DNA of 39,843 nucleotides from an uncultured Flavobacteriales bacterium (GTDB lineage Bacteria; Bacteroidota; Bacteroidia; Flavobacteriales_D; Crocinitomicaceae). The notes under the pieces are model-generated. The model searched no databases. It worked only from the letters and a program-made list of their open reading frames with translations, and had not been told where the DNA came from. Position 1 is the first letter of the stretch, and each line of letters begins with the position of its first letter. A program made the translations under genes and the position numbers. Below, one piece after another: positions 17,856 through 25,852 of the stretch. The stretch covers positions 1 through 39,843 of the forward strand of contig CAIJTF010000002.1 of assembly GCA_903823565.1 (NCBI GenBank), read 5' to 3'.

Positions 17856-18443
17856 TTAATTTTCGTTGGGATTTTTAGGGAACCGTGATATGGTTTTAAA
17901 CTTGGGGCCTTGTAATTCCATACAAGCGGTCCAAAGTTTATGGGTATTGGATGAAAAAGGATAGGTTGAAGGAATATTGCTCACAGCAATCCACGAATGT
18001 TCTTTTATTTCTCGTTCCAATTGGCCTTCGTCCCAACCCGAGTATCCTACGAAAAACTTCAATTTCATTTTTAGGTTTTTCTTGGAAGAGCGATAATCCA
18101 CCAAGGCATCAAAATCACCGCTAAAGGCCAGGCCATCGGAAACCGGTAAAGAACCTTCAATTTGATCGCCTTGATCGTGAAGAAAGAACAATTGGTTTCT
18201 TGAAACGGGTCCGCCTATAAATAGGGGAAAGTCGCCGGTAAATGGGTGGTCAATTACGTCATTTAAGTGTAAGCCCAAGGCATTGTTTAATACCATTCCG
18301 AACGTTCCTTCTGAATCGTGTTGACAGAGGTAAACAACCGAACGTTCGAAGTAAGGGTCTCCCATAAATGGATCGGATAGAAGGTAACCGCCTGCGACCG
18401 GCTCTTCGTGGTTTTCAAACAAGAAACTTGTTTTTTTATTCAT
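17856..18443 (-). CDS. YqgE/AlgH family protein
   Basis: Protein of 195 residues from the YqgE/AlgH (UPF0301) family. Typical features are GGYLLSDPFMGDPYFERSVV near the N-terminus, GTFGMVLN, LFIGGPVSRNQLFFLH, FFVGYSGWDEGQLEREI and a WIAV stretch. The biochemical function is unknown; pseudomonad AlgH has been linked to alginate gene regulation. A TTG at 18458 extends the frame, but that TTG lies inside the -7 box at 18456-18463 and so cannot be translated from that promoter. The ATG at 18443 with GGAGGAAG just upstream is therefore chosen. The gene diverges from ppx with 42 bases between the starts. Confidence 0.93.
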   Translation of the reverse strand: MNKKTSFLFENHEEPVAGGYLLSDPFMGDPYFERSVVYLCQHDSEGTFGMVLNNALGLHLNDVIDHPFTGDFPLFIGGPVSRNQLFFLHDQGDQIEGSLPVSDGLAFSGDFDALVDYRSSKKNLKMKLKFFVGYSGWDEGQLEREIKEHSWIAVSNIPSTYPFSSNTHKLWTACMELQGPKFKTISRFPKNPNEN

Positions 18444-18455
18444 AATTTCTTCCTC

Positions 18456-18463
18456 CAAAGATA
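18456..18463 (-). promoter_or_regulatory. -7 box of yqgE
   Basis: The minus strand reads TATCTTTG, a full consensus match, 12 bases before the ATG at 18443. It decides the start by excluding the upstream TTG. It is eight bases from the oppositely directed box of the ppx gene, so the two polymerases would compete for space. Confidence 0.6.
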
Positions 18464-18471
18464 AGGTTTTC

Positions 18472-18479
18472 TATTTTTG
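18472..18479 (+). promoter_or_regulatory. -7 box of the ppx-hisS pair
   Basis: TATTTTTG fits TAnnTTTG and is followed by six bases and the ATG at 18486. Transcription would start at or just before the start codon, giving a leaderless or nearly leaderless message. No -33 match is evident. Confidence 0.5.
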
Positions 18480-18485
18480 TCTTTC

Positions 18486-19361
18486 ATGAAACTTGGGGCA
18501 ATAGATGTGGGGTCAAACGCAATTCGCGTTTTAATAGCCGATGTATCCAACGAGAACGGAAGGTATGCGTGCACGAAGCTTGCCTATTTAAGGCTTCCGG
18601 TTCGTCTTGGAAGCGATGTCTTCAACAAAGGAAAAATATCCGACGAGAACATCGAGAAGTTATTGGAAGGCATGCGCATCTTTAAGAGTTACCTACAATT
18701 TTATGGCGTTACAAAGTACCAGGCGGTTGCTACTTCTGCCATGCGTGATTCCAGCAACGGAAAGAAAATTACGGAGCGCATTAAAAAAGAAACCGGCATA
18801 AAGCTAAAGGTTATATCAGGTAAGCAGGAGGCGGAACTGGTGTATTTGACGTTTCAATTAATCCCGGACCTTAAAATGAATTATGTCCTTATTGACGTCG
18901 GAGGAGGAAGCACGGAAATCACACTTTTTCGTGATAACAAGGTGCACGCGGCACGTTCCTTTCAAATTGGCAGCGTTCGTTTGCTAAACCAGAAGGTAAA
19001 TCCTTCCGAATGGAAGGCCCTGGCGCAATGGCTTACTGAAGAAATTAAACCATATCATCCAGAAAAAATATATGGTTCAGGTGGAACCATCAACAACGTT
19101 CATAAAGTACTCGACAAGCACGAACGAGACGCTGTCACCCTTGAAGAGATTGTTCACCTAAAAGAGGACTTAATTCCTCTTTCCATGCAGGAAATCACGA
19201 GGTTATACCCCATTAAACCCGATCGAGCAGATGTCATTGTGCCTGCCATGGAAGTATTTAGTACGATTATGGAGGTCTTGGAGGCGGATGAAATATTTGT
19301 TCCCAAAATGGGGCTTTCTGATGGGGTATTATTAGCTTTACATCTAGAATTAACCGCATGA
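18486..19361 (+). CDS. Ppx/GppA-type phosphatase (short form)
   Basis: Sugar-kinase/Hsp70/actin-fold phosphatase of 291 residues. IDVGSNAIRVLIADV (5-19) is the first phosphate-binding loop, SAMRDSSNG is the family's middle motif, and IDVGGGSTEI (about 140-149) is the second loop. GSGGTINN (about 197-204) completes the site. Family members hydrolyse polyphosphate or pppGpp; this short form lacks the C-terminal domain of E. coli Ppx, so the substrate is uncertain. A TTG three codons upstream was rejected in favour of the ATG at 18486. The stop overlaps the hisS ATG by four bases (ATGA), implying coupled translation. Confidence 0.92.
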   Translation: MKLGAIDVGSNAIRVLIADVSNENGRYACTKLAYLRLPVRLGSDVFNKGKISDENIEKLLEGMRIFKSYLQFYGVTKYQAVATSAMRDSSNGKKITERIKKETGIKLKVISGKQEAELVYLTFQLIPDLKMNYVLIDVGGGSTEITLFRDNKVHAARSFQIGSVRLLNQKVNPSEWKALAQWLTEEIKPYHPEKIYGSGGTINNVHKVLDKHERDAVTLEEIVHLKEDLIPLSMQEITRLYPIKPDRADVIVPAMEVFSTIMEVLEADEIFVPKMGLSDGVLLALHLELTA

Positions 19362-20725
19362 GTCAGAAACCATCAATTCCGAAAGGAACCCGAGACTTTC
19401 TTCCGGGTGCGTTGAATAAACGCAAGTATATTTTTTCGGTAATTGCCGATGCGTTTCAGCGGTATGGTTTTCAAGGCATAGAAACGCCTTCCTTTGAGCT
19501 TACCAGCACCCTCATGGGTAAATATGGCGAAGAAGGAGATCGGCTTATTTTTCGCATCCTGAATTCTGGGGAAAAAGTAAAAAAAGCGGATATGGAAGCC
19601 TTGAAGCAGGAGAACTTAGCCGCTTTTGCTAATTCCCTTTCGGAAAAGGCATTGCGTTATGACTTGACAGTCCCTTTTGCGCGCTTCGTTGTTCAGCACC
19701 AGAATGATCTTACCTTTCCTTTTAAACGTTTTCAAATTCAACCCGTTTGGCGTGCAGACCGTCCGCAACATGGTCGATACCAAGAGTTTTATCAGTGCGA
19801 TGGTGACGTAGTTGGCAGCGATTCCCTGCGAAATGAGGTTGAATTAATTCATATCGTTGATGAAGTGCTTTCGGAATTGGGTCTTCCGGGATTTACCATC
19901 AAAATAAATAATCGAAAAGTTCTATCAGGCATTGCAGAACTATGCGGTGTTGGTGATCAGATCATCGACTTAACTACCGCACTGGACAAATTGGATAAAA
20001 TTGGCGAAGAAGGGGTGGTGAGAGAGCTTCGAGAAAGAGGGTTTGATGATACCGTATTGAATAAAATTTCTCCGCTATTTCATATAGATACTAATTTCCC
20101 AGAGGCTTTATCCTTTTTGACTTCGTTCTTAAGCACCAGTGAAATAGGAATGAAAGGTGTTGAAGAGTTGAGTTATATTCATGATCGCATGCTGGTTTTG
20201 CCGCTTACAAAAGGTAAAATCGAGCTTGATGTCACCTTAGCAAGGGGACTCAACTACTACACAGGTGCCATCCTTGAAGTAAAGGCACAAGGCGTACAAA
20301 TGGGCAGTATTTGTGGTGGAGGACGCTACGATGACTTAACCGGATTGTTTGGATTAAAAGGTTTGTCGGGTGTAGGAATTTCTTTTGGTGCCGATCGCAT
20401 TTACGATATCATGGAAACCCTTGAGTTGTTTCCAAACGCTTTGGATTCAGGACCGGACTATTTGTTTCTTAATTTTTCCGAAGAGGAAGCGGACCAGTGT
20501 GCGCAATGGGCTCAAGCGTTACGTCGTTCAGGTAAAGTGGTAGAACTTTATCCGAATGCCGTTAAACTCCAAAAGCAAATGAAATATGCCCACGAGAAGG
20601 GCGCCAAAAACGTGGTGATGTACGGGGCGAATGAACGTACTCAAGGCGTAGTTGTTGTTAAAGACATGCGTTCTGGAGAGCAGCATCAATGGGAGGTTTC
20701 TGCTTGGCTTTCCTCCTTAGAATAA
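19358..20725 (+). CDS. hisS: Histidyl-tRNA synthetase
   Basis: Class II synthetase of 455 residues that charges tRNA-His. The N-terminal PKGTRDFLPG (8-17), motif 2 region RADRPQHGRYQEFYQCD (about 131-147), histidine-specific LARGLNYYTGAI (about 297-308) and motif 3 region GGGRYDDLTGLFG are present. The C-terminal anticodon-binding domain begins near 370. The ATG overlaps the ppx-like stop. The last 40 bases overlap the convergent phosphoesterase gene, with both frames apparently functional. Confidence 0.96.
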   Translation: MSQKPSIPKGTRDFLPGALNKRKYIFSVIADAFQRYGFQGIETPSFELTSTLMGKYGEEGDRLIFRILNSGEKVKKADMEALKQENLAAFANSLSEKALRYDLTVPFARFVVQHQNDLTFPFKRFQIQPVWRADRPQHGRYQEFYQCDGDVVGSDSLRNEVELIHIVDEVLSELGLPGFTIKINNRKVLSGIAELCGVGDQIIDLTTALDKLDKIGEEGVVRELRERGFDDTVLNKISPLFHIDTNFPEALSFLTSFLSTSEIGMKGVEELSYIHDRMLVLPLTKGKIELDVTLARGLNYYTGAILEVKAQGVQMGSICGGGRYDDLTGLFGLKGLSGVGISFGADRIYDIMETLELFPNALDSGPDYLFLNFSEEEADQCAQWAQALRRSGKVVELYPNAVKLQKQMKYAHEKGAKNVVMYGANERTQGVVVVKDMRSGEQHQWEVSAWLSSLE

Positions 20726-21213
20726 CGGGGTAATTCAATCAGTTCAAGGTCTTTACATGCCCCTTCCTGTACTGAAAAACGAAGCATGGTTCTAACCTTA
20801 TGAAATCCTTTAAAACCGCACGCTCCAGGGTTCATCCAAAGCATCTTCAATGGGGAAACATATTTTACCAATGTAATGTGTGAGTGTCCACAAACGAAAA
20901 GTCCGGGACGATGCGTTTGGACTAAGGCAGCGGTAGTGGGCAGTAATTTTTCCGGCCGACCAGCAATATGCGTCATGCAAACTTTTAGGCCTTCGATTTC
21001 AAATACTTCCACGGCCTTGGTTTCGCGGCGAATGCTTCCAGCGTCGATGTTGCCGTATACGATTCGTGTCGGTTTTAATGCCCTCAATTGATCACAAACC
21101 GAAAGATCCCCTAAATCTCCTGCGTGCCAAATTTCATCTACCGATTTGAGGTGGGCGATGATGCGTTCATCGATAGGACCGTGTGAATCAGAAATTAACC
21201 CAATTCTTTTCAT
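20686..21213 (-). CDS. YfcE-type metallophosphoesterase
   Basis: Small calcineurin-like phosphoesterase of 175 residues. Metal ligands are visible as DSH (8-10), GDLGD (32-36), YGNID (53-57), a His in MTHIAG and GHSH (about 108-111), the standard set for the YfcE/MJ0936 phosphodiesterase group. The natural substrate is unknown. It follows the ABC exporter after three bases on the minus strand, so they are probably co-transcribed. Its last 40 bases overlap hisS tail to tail. Confidence 0.92.
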   Translation of the reverse strand: MKRIGLISDSHGPIDERIIAHLKSVDEIWHAGDLGDLSVCDQLRALKPTRIVYGNIDAGSIRRETKAVEVFEIEGLKVCMTHIAGRPEKLLPTTAALVQTHRPGLFVCGHSHITLVKYVSPLKMLWMNPGACGFKGFHKVRTMLRFSVQEGACKDLELIELPRYSKEESQAETSH

Positions 21214-21216
21214 GCA

Positions 21217-22974
21217 TTATTCAGATTTTTTTCGGTCTTCCAACTGAGAACGGTATTCTTGATAGAATGCGCCTCGGCTTTCAAGTAGTGCTTCTTGGGT
21301 TCCCTTCTCAATGATGCGTCCTTCGTCTAAGACGATGATGTTTTGGCAATTGCGCAACGTAGAAATTCTGTGGCTAACCATTATAAGGGTGGGTTTTAGA
21401 TTTAACGCATTGAGCTCGTTTAAGATGCGATCTTCGGTTTCGGTATCAACGGCCGATAAACAATCGTCTAACAATAAGATTTTGGGTTTAGCAATTAATG
21501 CTCTAGCGATACAAATCCGCTGTTTTTGTCCTCCGCTGAGGTTTACCCCCAATTCTCCTAACATGGTATCCAATCCATCTGGAAAGGCTTCTATGTTGTG
21601 CCAAACATGTGCTTGTTTCAGTACCGCGATGACCGCTTCATCGCTAACGGGCTCCTTGGCGCCAAAGGTGACGTTGTTGCGAATGGTGTCAGAAAACAAA
21701 AATGTATCTTGTGTTACCACCGCTATTTGGTTCCTGTACGCACCTAAATTTATCGCTTTGAGCGGATGACCATCAATGCGTATTTCTCCCGATTCCGGGT
21801 CCATCAGTCGTCCGATGGTATCAATAAGCGTTGATTTTCCGCTTCCTGTTTTTCCAAAAACACCTAGAGAAGCTCCTGGGTCAATTTCGAACGAAACCTC
21901 TTTCAACGCTTGGATTTGTGTCTCTTGAAAGGTTAAAGAAACCTTGTCGAATTCGATTTTTCCTTTGAGGTCAATCGGTTCTTGAGTGGGGTTTTGAATG
22001 TCTGGTTGGGTTTTTAGAAATTCATTAATGCGTTTTTGGGACGCTTCTGCGCGTTGGATTATGGAGGTTACCCAACCGATTGAAACAAAAGGCCAGGTAA
22101 GGTTTGATACGTAAAAAATGAAGGCAACAATGCTTCCCAAGGATATGGATTTGGACTCCGTTAAAACACCGCCTACATACAATACGAGCAAGGTGCTCGT
22201 TCCAATCAGAAGCAAGATGGTCGGCATGAAAAGGGCGTTAATTAAGACCAATGTCATGCTTTTTTTCTTGTAGGTTTCCGAGGCTTCGCTTAAGGTACTC
22301 AGGTTGTGCGCCATTTGATTAAACGCCTTTAAGACACGAATTCCCGCCATGCTTTCTTGGGTAATGGTGGTGATCTCGGATTGCGCCTCCTGAACCTGTT
22401 TACTGGCCTCGTTTATTTTTTTAGAAACTTTGTAAATGAGTAACGACATCAGGGGCAGGGGAATGAGTGAAAACAGCGTTAAGGTTAGGCTAATTTCCAA
22501 CATTTGGGAGATGCTGAGCACTGATAGGACAATTAAGTTGACCGAATACATGATTCCGGGGCCTAAATACATTCGGACTTGACTCACATCCTCGGAGATT
22601 CGGTTCATTAAATCACCGATTCGGTTCCTTTTATAAAAGGAGCTGTCAAGTTTCTGGTAGTGATTATAAATTTCGTTTTTTAAGTCGTATTCAATCCTCC
22701 GCGACATAATTATGATGGTTTGACGCATGAGGAATAGAAAAAATCCCTTCATGAACGAAAGGAGTAGGTAAAATCCACCAATTTTTGCCGCCAACCACAG
22801 GGCTGACTCAAGGGTTGGGTTAATGGTGGTTTGTTGAAGGTCGTCGATCGATTCTTTAACGTAGGCTGGCATTTTAACACCGAAGTAATTGCTTGCTACG
22901 GTAAAGGCGATACCAAGGAAAAAATGCCATTTATATTTCCAGAAATATTTATTCAAACTCCGTAAGGCCTTCAT
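21217..22974 (-). CDS. ABC exporter, fused membrane and ATPase domains
   Basis: Inner-membrane half-transporter of 585 residues in the MsbA/MdlAB-type exporter group. Six membrane helices occupy about 15-300. The ATPase domain has Walker A GKTGSGKS (374-381), Q-loop TQDTFLF (421-427), signature LSGGQ (479-483), Walker B ILLLDD (499-504) and H-loop SHR (534-536). The residue after the Walker B Asp is Asp504, not the usual catalytic Glu, as seen in one half of heterodimeric exporters such as TM287/288 and MdlAB. A partner half is not in the window. Substrate unknown. The ATG at 22974 follows the -7 box at 23011-23019 by a normal distance. Confidence 0.92.
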   Translation of the reverse strand: MKALRSLNKYFWKYKWHFFLGIAFTVASNYFGVKMPAYVKESIDDLQQTTINPTLESALWLAAKIGGFYLLLSFMKGFFLFLMRQTIIIMSRRIEYDLKNEIYNHYQKLDSSFYKRNRIGDLMNRISEDVSQVRMYLGPGIMYSVNLIVLSVLSISQMLEISLTLTLFSLIPLPLMSLLIYKVSKKINEASKQVQEAQSEITTITQESMAGIRVLKAFNQMAHNLSTLSEASETYKKKSMTLVLINALFMPTILLLIGTSTLLVLYVGGVLTESKSISLGSIVAFIFYVSNLTWPFVSIGWVTSIIQRAEASQKRINEFLKTQPDIQNPTQEPIDLKGKIEFDKVSLTFQETQIQALKEVSFEIDPGASLGVFGKTGSGKSTLIDTIGRLMDPESGEIRIDGHPLKAINLGAYRNQIAVVTQDTFLFSDTIRNNVTFGAKEPVSDEAVIAVLKQAHVWHNIEAFPDGLDTMLGELGVNLSGGQKQRICIARALIAKPKILLLDDCLSAVDTETEDRILNELNALNLKPTLIMVSHRISTLRNCQNIIVLDEGRIIEKGTQEALLESRGAFYQEYRSQLEDRKKSE

Positions 22975-22987
22975 GGGATTTATTTTC

Positions 22988-22996
22988 TATTTTTGC
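22988..22996 (+). promoter_or_regulatory. -7 box of the leucine dehydrogenase operon
   Basis: TATTTTTGC matches TAnnTTTG followed by C. Transcription would begin near 23003, about 57 bases before the dehydrogenase start. It faces an opposite-strand box at 23011-23019, so the two transcripts would start on top of each other. Confidence 0.5.
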
Positions 22997-23010
22997 GGGC
23001 GTATTATAGC

Positions 23011-23019
23011 GCAAAGGTA
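23011..23019 (-). promoter_or_regulatory. -7 box of the ABC exporter operon
   Basis: The minus strand reads TACCTTTGC, a full match, 36 bases before the ATG at 22974. A TTTG lies 22 bases further upstream on this strand, slightly longer than the usual 19-21 base spacing, and is a plausible -33 element. Confidence 0.6.
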
Positions 23020-23059
23020 AGATTTCTAAACGAAGGAAGTTCAAATCTAAAAGGGAGAA

Positions 23060-24148
23060 ATGATGGCTGAGACTATACATCAAACCATGGCAGAAGTAGA
23101 TGGAATTTTATTCCACTTATCGAAGATGGGACACGAACAAGTATTGTTCTGCAACGATGCACAATCCGGACTAAAAGCGATAATTGCAGTTCACAATACC
23201 GTACTCGGTCCGGCATTGGGTGGTACCCGCATGTGGGCTTATCAAAACGAACACGATGCGCTGCGTGATGTGTTGCGTCTTTCGCGCGGTATGACCTACA
23301 AAAATGCCATTAGTGGTCTTGCGCTTGGTGGAGGAAAAGCGGTCATTATCGGCGACGCACGTACCATGAAATCAGAAGCCTTGTTTCGACGTTTTGGTCA
23401 ATTTGTTCAGAGCCTTTCTGGAAAGTACATTACCGCCGAAGACGTGGGTATTTCGCCGGATGATATGGTTCATGTCGCCAAAGAAACAAGCCATGTAGTA
23501 GGTCTGCCAGGAAAAAGCGGGGATCCTTCTCCAGTGACGGCTTACGGCGTGTACATGGGCATGAAAGCGTGTGCTAAAATTCAATTTGGTTCCGACAGCC
23601 TTGCAGGCAAGCGTATTGGTGTACAGGGAGTGGGTCATGTTGGACAATATCTTGTAAAGCATTTGACCGATGAAGGTGCTCACGTTTTTGTTACGGACAT
23701 CCATGAAGAAACCCTTCGTCATGTATCCAATACCTATGGTGCTGCAGTAGTAGAGCCGACTTTGATTTATGGGGTTGACATGGATATTTATGCTCCTTGT
23801 GCTTTAGGTGCCACTATAAACGATGAAACCTTGTCGCAGTTAAAATGTTCCATCATCGCAGGTGCAGCCAATAACCAATTGGCCGACGAAAAAAGACATG
23901 GGAAAATCTTAATGGAGCGAGGGATCTGCTACGCGCCTGATTTTGCCATAAATGCTGGAGGAGTGATTAATTGTTTTTCGGAAGTTTCAGGAAACAGTTT
24001 AGAATGGTCACACCAAAAGGCAGGCGAAATTTACCAAACCATTTTAACCATACTGCAACGCTCGAGTGCAGAAAATCGACCTTCGTATGAATTGGCCAAT
24101 CAAATGGCTGAAGAACGGATATTAGCGAGTGGAGGGTTAAACCTGTAA
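23060..24148 (+). CDS. Leucine dehydrogenase (Glu/Leu/Phe/Val dehydrogenase family)
   Basis: Cytosolic NAD-dependent amino-acid dehydrogenase of 362 residues, close to the usual 364 of leucine dehydrogenases. It converts branched-chain amino acids to 2-oxoacids, here possibly feeding branched-chain fatty-acid synthesis. GPALGGTRMW, the catalytic-lysine region GMTYKNAISGLALGGGKAVI, the Rossmann motif GVQGVGHVG, APCALGATIN and AGAANNQL are present. Two adjacent ATG codons (23060, 23063) are both possible; an AGGGAG lies just upstream. nusB follows after three bases. Valine or phenylalanine preference cannot be excluded. Confidence 0.93.
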   Translation: MMAETIHQTMAEVDGILFHLSKMGHEQVLFCNDAQSGLKAIIAVHNTVLGPALGGTRMWAYQNEHDALRDVLRLSRGMTYKNAISGLALGGGKAVIIGDARTMKSEALFRRFGQFVQSLSGKYITAEDVGISPDDMVHVAKETSHVVGLPGKSGDPSPVTAYGVYMGMKACAKIQFGSDSLAGKRIGVQGVGHVGQYLVKHLTDEGAHVFVTDIHEETLRHVSNTYGAAVVEPTLIYGVDMDIYAPCALGATINDETLSQLKCSIIAGAANNQLADEKRHGKILMERGICYAPDFAINAGGVINCFSEVSGNSLEWSHQKAGEIYQTILTILQRSSAENRPSYELANQMAEERILASGGLNL

Positions 24149-24151
24149 ACC

Positions 24152-25099
24152 ATGCTGAACCGCCGCCATTTACGCATTAAGGTATTGCAAATGCTGTATG
24201 CCTTTTACCAGTCTGAGGAAAAGGACTGGGTAAAGGTCGACAAAGAGTTATCGCTTTCACTAGAGCGCTTATACGACATGTACCTTTTTCTTTTGTTGAC
24301 TTTTGAGCCCTTGGTGAGAGCTGCAGAGAATAAAATCGAGGACCGTCGAAAGAAATTGCGCCCAACGCCCGAGGACTTGAATCCCAATTTGCGGTTTGTT
24401 TCGAATCCCGTCATGGAAGCAATTATAGGATCCGATGCGCTGAATGCACTGTCCAACAAGCGAAAAGTGAATTGGTCCGGGGCAGAAAATCAAGAAATAT
24501 TTCGAAAGTTATTTCTTCAGGTGCTCGAGTCGGAAAATTACACCTTGTACATGATGGATCCATCCCACGGCTGGGAACAGGATCGAAAATACGTTTTGCA
24601 ATTGTTTAAAGATGAAATTGCGAACTCACCACAACTTTATCATTTTTTTGAAGAGCGCAGCATTTACTGGATGGATGACCTCGATTTATGTTGTTCCATG
24701 GTCTTGAAAACCCTTAAGTCGATGGAAGAAGGAGCCGCCTTCCATCCGCTTCCATTGTTCAAGGACGAAGAGGATGAGTCTACGTTCATTCACGATTTAT
24801 TGAAAAAAACGATTGCTCACAACGAGGAACATGAAGCCATGATCGAAGCATTAACCGACAATTGGGAAATGGATCGGATTGCTAAAATGGACCTTCTTTT
24901 ATTGAAAATGGGATTATCGGAATTTTTGTATTTCCCGAGCATTCCCACAAAGGTGACCATTAACGAGTACATTGAAATATCTAAGTTTTACTCAACACCT
25001 AAAAGCAATATCTTTATCAATGGAATTCTGGACAAAATGGTCATGGAATTAAAGAAAAACAAGCGCTTGGTGAAAACCGGTCGCGGATTAATGGATTAA
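24152..25099 (+). CDS. nusB: Transcription antitermination factor NusB, long form
   Basis: RNA-binding helical protein of 315 residues that acts with NusE/S10 in rRNA transcription antitermination. The N-terminal MLNRRHLRIKVLQMLYAF resembles the canonical RR-x-x-R-x-x-A-x-Q start. The C-terminal third (DNWEMDRIAKMDLLLLKMG, VTINEYIEISKFYST, FINGILDK) is the conserved NusB fold. Bacteroidota NusB carries about 150 extra residues in the middle compared with the 140-residue E. coli protein, as here. It starts three bases after leucine dehydrogenase and is followed by DUF1573 and yajC genes, an order common in this phylum. Confidence 0.92.
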   Translation: MLNRRHLRIKVLQMLYAFYQSEEKDWVKVDKELSLSLERLYDMYLFLLLTFEPLVRAAENKIEDRRKKLRPTPEDLNPNLRFVSNPVMEAIIGSDALNALSNKRKVNWSGAENQEIFRKLFLQVLESENYTLYMMDPSHGWEQDRKYVLQLFKDEIANSPQLYHFFEERSIYWMDDLDLCCSMVLKTLKSMEEGAAFHPLPLFKDEEDESTFIHDLLKKTIAHNEEHEAMIEALTDNWEMDRIAKMDLLLLKMGLSEFLYFPSIPTKVTINEYIEISKFYSTPKSNIFINGILDKMVMELKKNKRLVKTGRGLMD

Positions 25100-25109
25100 A
25101 TTAAAACCG

Positions 25110-25520
25110 ATGAGAACATTTGTAGTTAGCTTTGCAATATTGATGGGTTTGGCCTCTTGCAGTTCACCATCCTTGGACGATAAAACCACGATGAAAGTGG
25201 AGGCATTGTATGGCAATGGAAAAAAAGTTGAGGGTACAAATTATGACGCTGGAAACGTGGTGAAAGGGGAGGTGGTTAAAGCGAAGTTTGTACTTACCAA
25301 TACAGGTAAAATTGACCTTATAATCGCCGATGTTAGCCCGAGTTGCAAGTGTACCGTAGCGAAAAAACCTTCTGATCCCATTAAACCAGGAGGAACGTAT
25401 ATCTTGGAAGCAGGGGTTAATACCAAGGATTTAACCGCGAAAAAAATCAATAAAAGCATCAGCTTAACGACCAATACCGCGGATACCAAGATACTTACTA
25501 TTATTGGAAAGATAAATTAA
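25110..25520 (+). CDS. DUF1573 domain lipoprotein
   Basis: Small exported protein of 136 residues. The signal peptide ends in the lipobox LASC with Cys17 as the lipidated residue. The rest is one Ig-like DUF1573 domain with the typical FVLTNTGKIDLIIADVSPSC and KCTVAKKPSDPIKPGG stretches and two conserved Cys in CKC. Function unknown; the family is abundant in Bacteroidota envelopes. It sits ten bases after nusB and 23 before yajC. Confidence 0.9.
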   Translation: MRTFVVSFAILMGLASCSSPSLDDKTTMKVEALYGNGKKVEGTNYDAGNVVKGEVVKAKFVLTNTGKIDLIIADVSPSCKCTVAKKPSDPIKPGGTYILEAGVNTKDLTAKKINKSISLTTNTADTKILTIIGKIN

Positions 25521-25543
25521 TTTAAACCGTAAAACACAAAACC

Positions 25544-25852
25544 ATGAATGTACATTTTTTAGCAGGAGCCCAAGGAGGAAGTCCATTTTCTTCCATAATT
25601 ATGATTGTTCTTATGCTGGTCGTTTTTTACTTTTTTATGATCCGTCCGAACATGAAAAAGCAAAAGGAGCAGAAGAAATTTAGAGAAAGCCTTCAGCCTG
25701 GGGATAAAATTGTTACCATAGGAGGGATCCACGGAAAGATTTTGGAGGTAGCTGAATCCACGGTGCTCGTCAGTTCGGAAGGAACGAAAATTCGAATGGA
25801 TAAATCGGCTATCGGCCAATCCTTAGGTTCTGAGGAGTTAAAAACGGTGTAA
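25544..25852 (+). CDS. yajC: Preprotein translocase subunit YajC
   Basis: Single-span inner-membrane protein of 102 residues associated with SecDF. The membrane helix IIMIVLMLVVFYFFMIRP (about 19-36) ends with the hallmark FFMIRPNMKKQKE, then LQPGDKIVTIGGIHGKI forms the YajC cytosolic domain. It closes the leucine dehydrogenase-nusB-DUF1573-yajC run. Its TAA is directly followed by the TTA that encodes the stop of the convergent peptidase gene. Confidence 0.95.
   Translation: MNVHFLAGAQGGSPFSSIIMIVLMLVVFYFFMIRPNMKKQKEQKKFRESLQPGDKIVTIGGIHGKILEVAESTVLVSSEGTKIRMDKSAIGQSLGSEELKTV

Noticed and set aside
18444..18458. TTG start for yqgE adding five residues
   Set aside because: The TTG overlaps the -7 promoter box, so it would not be in the message.
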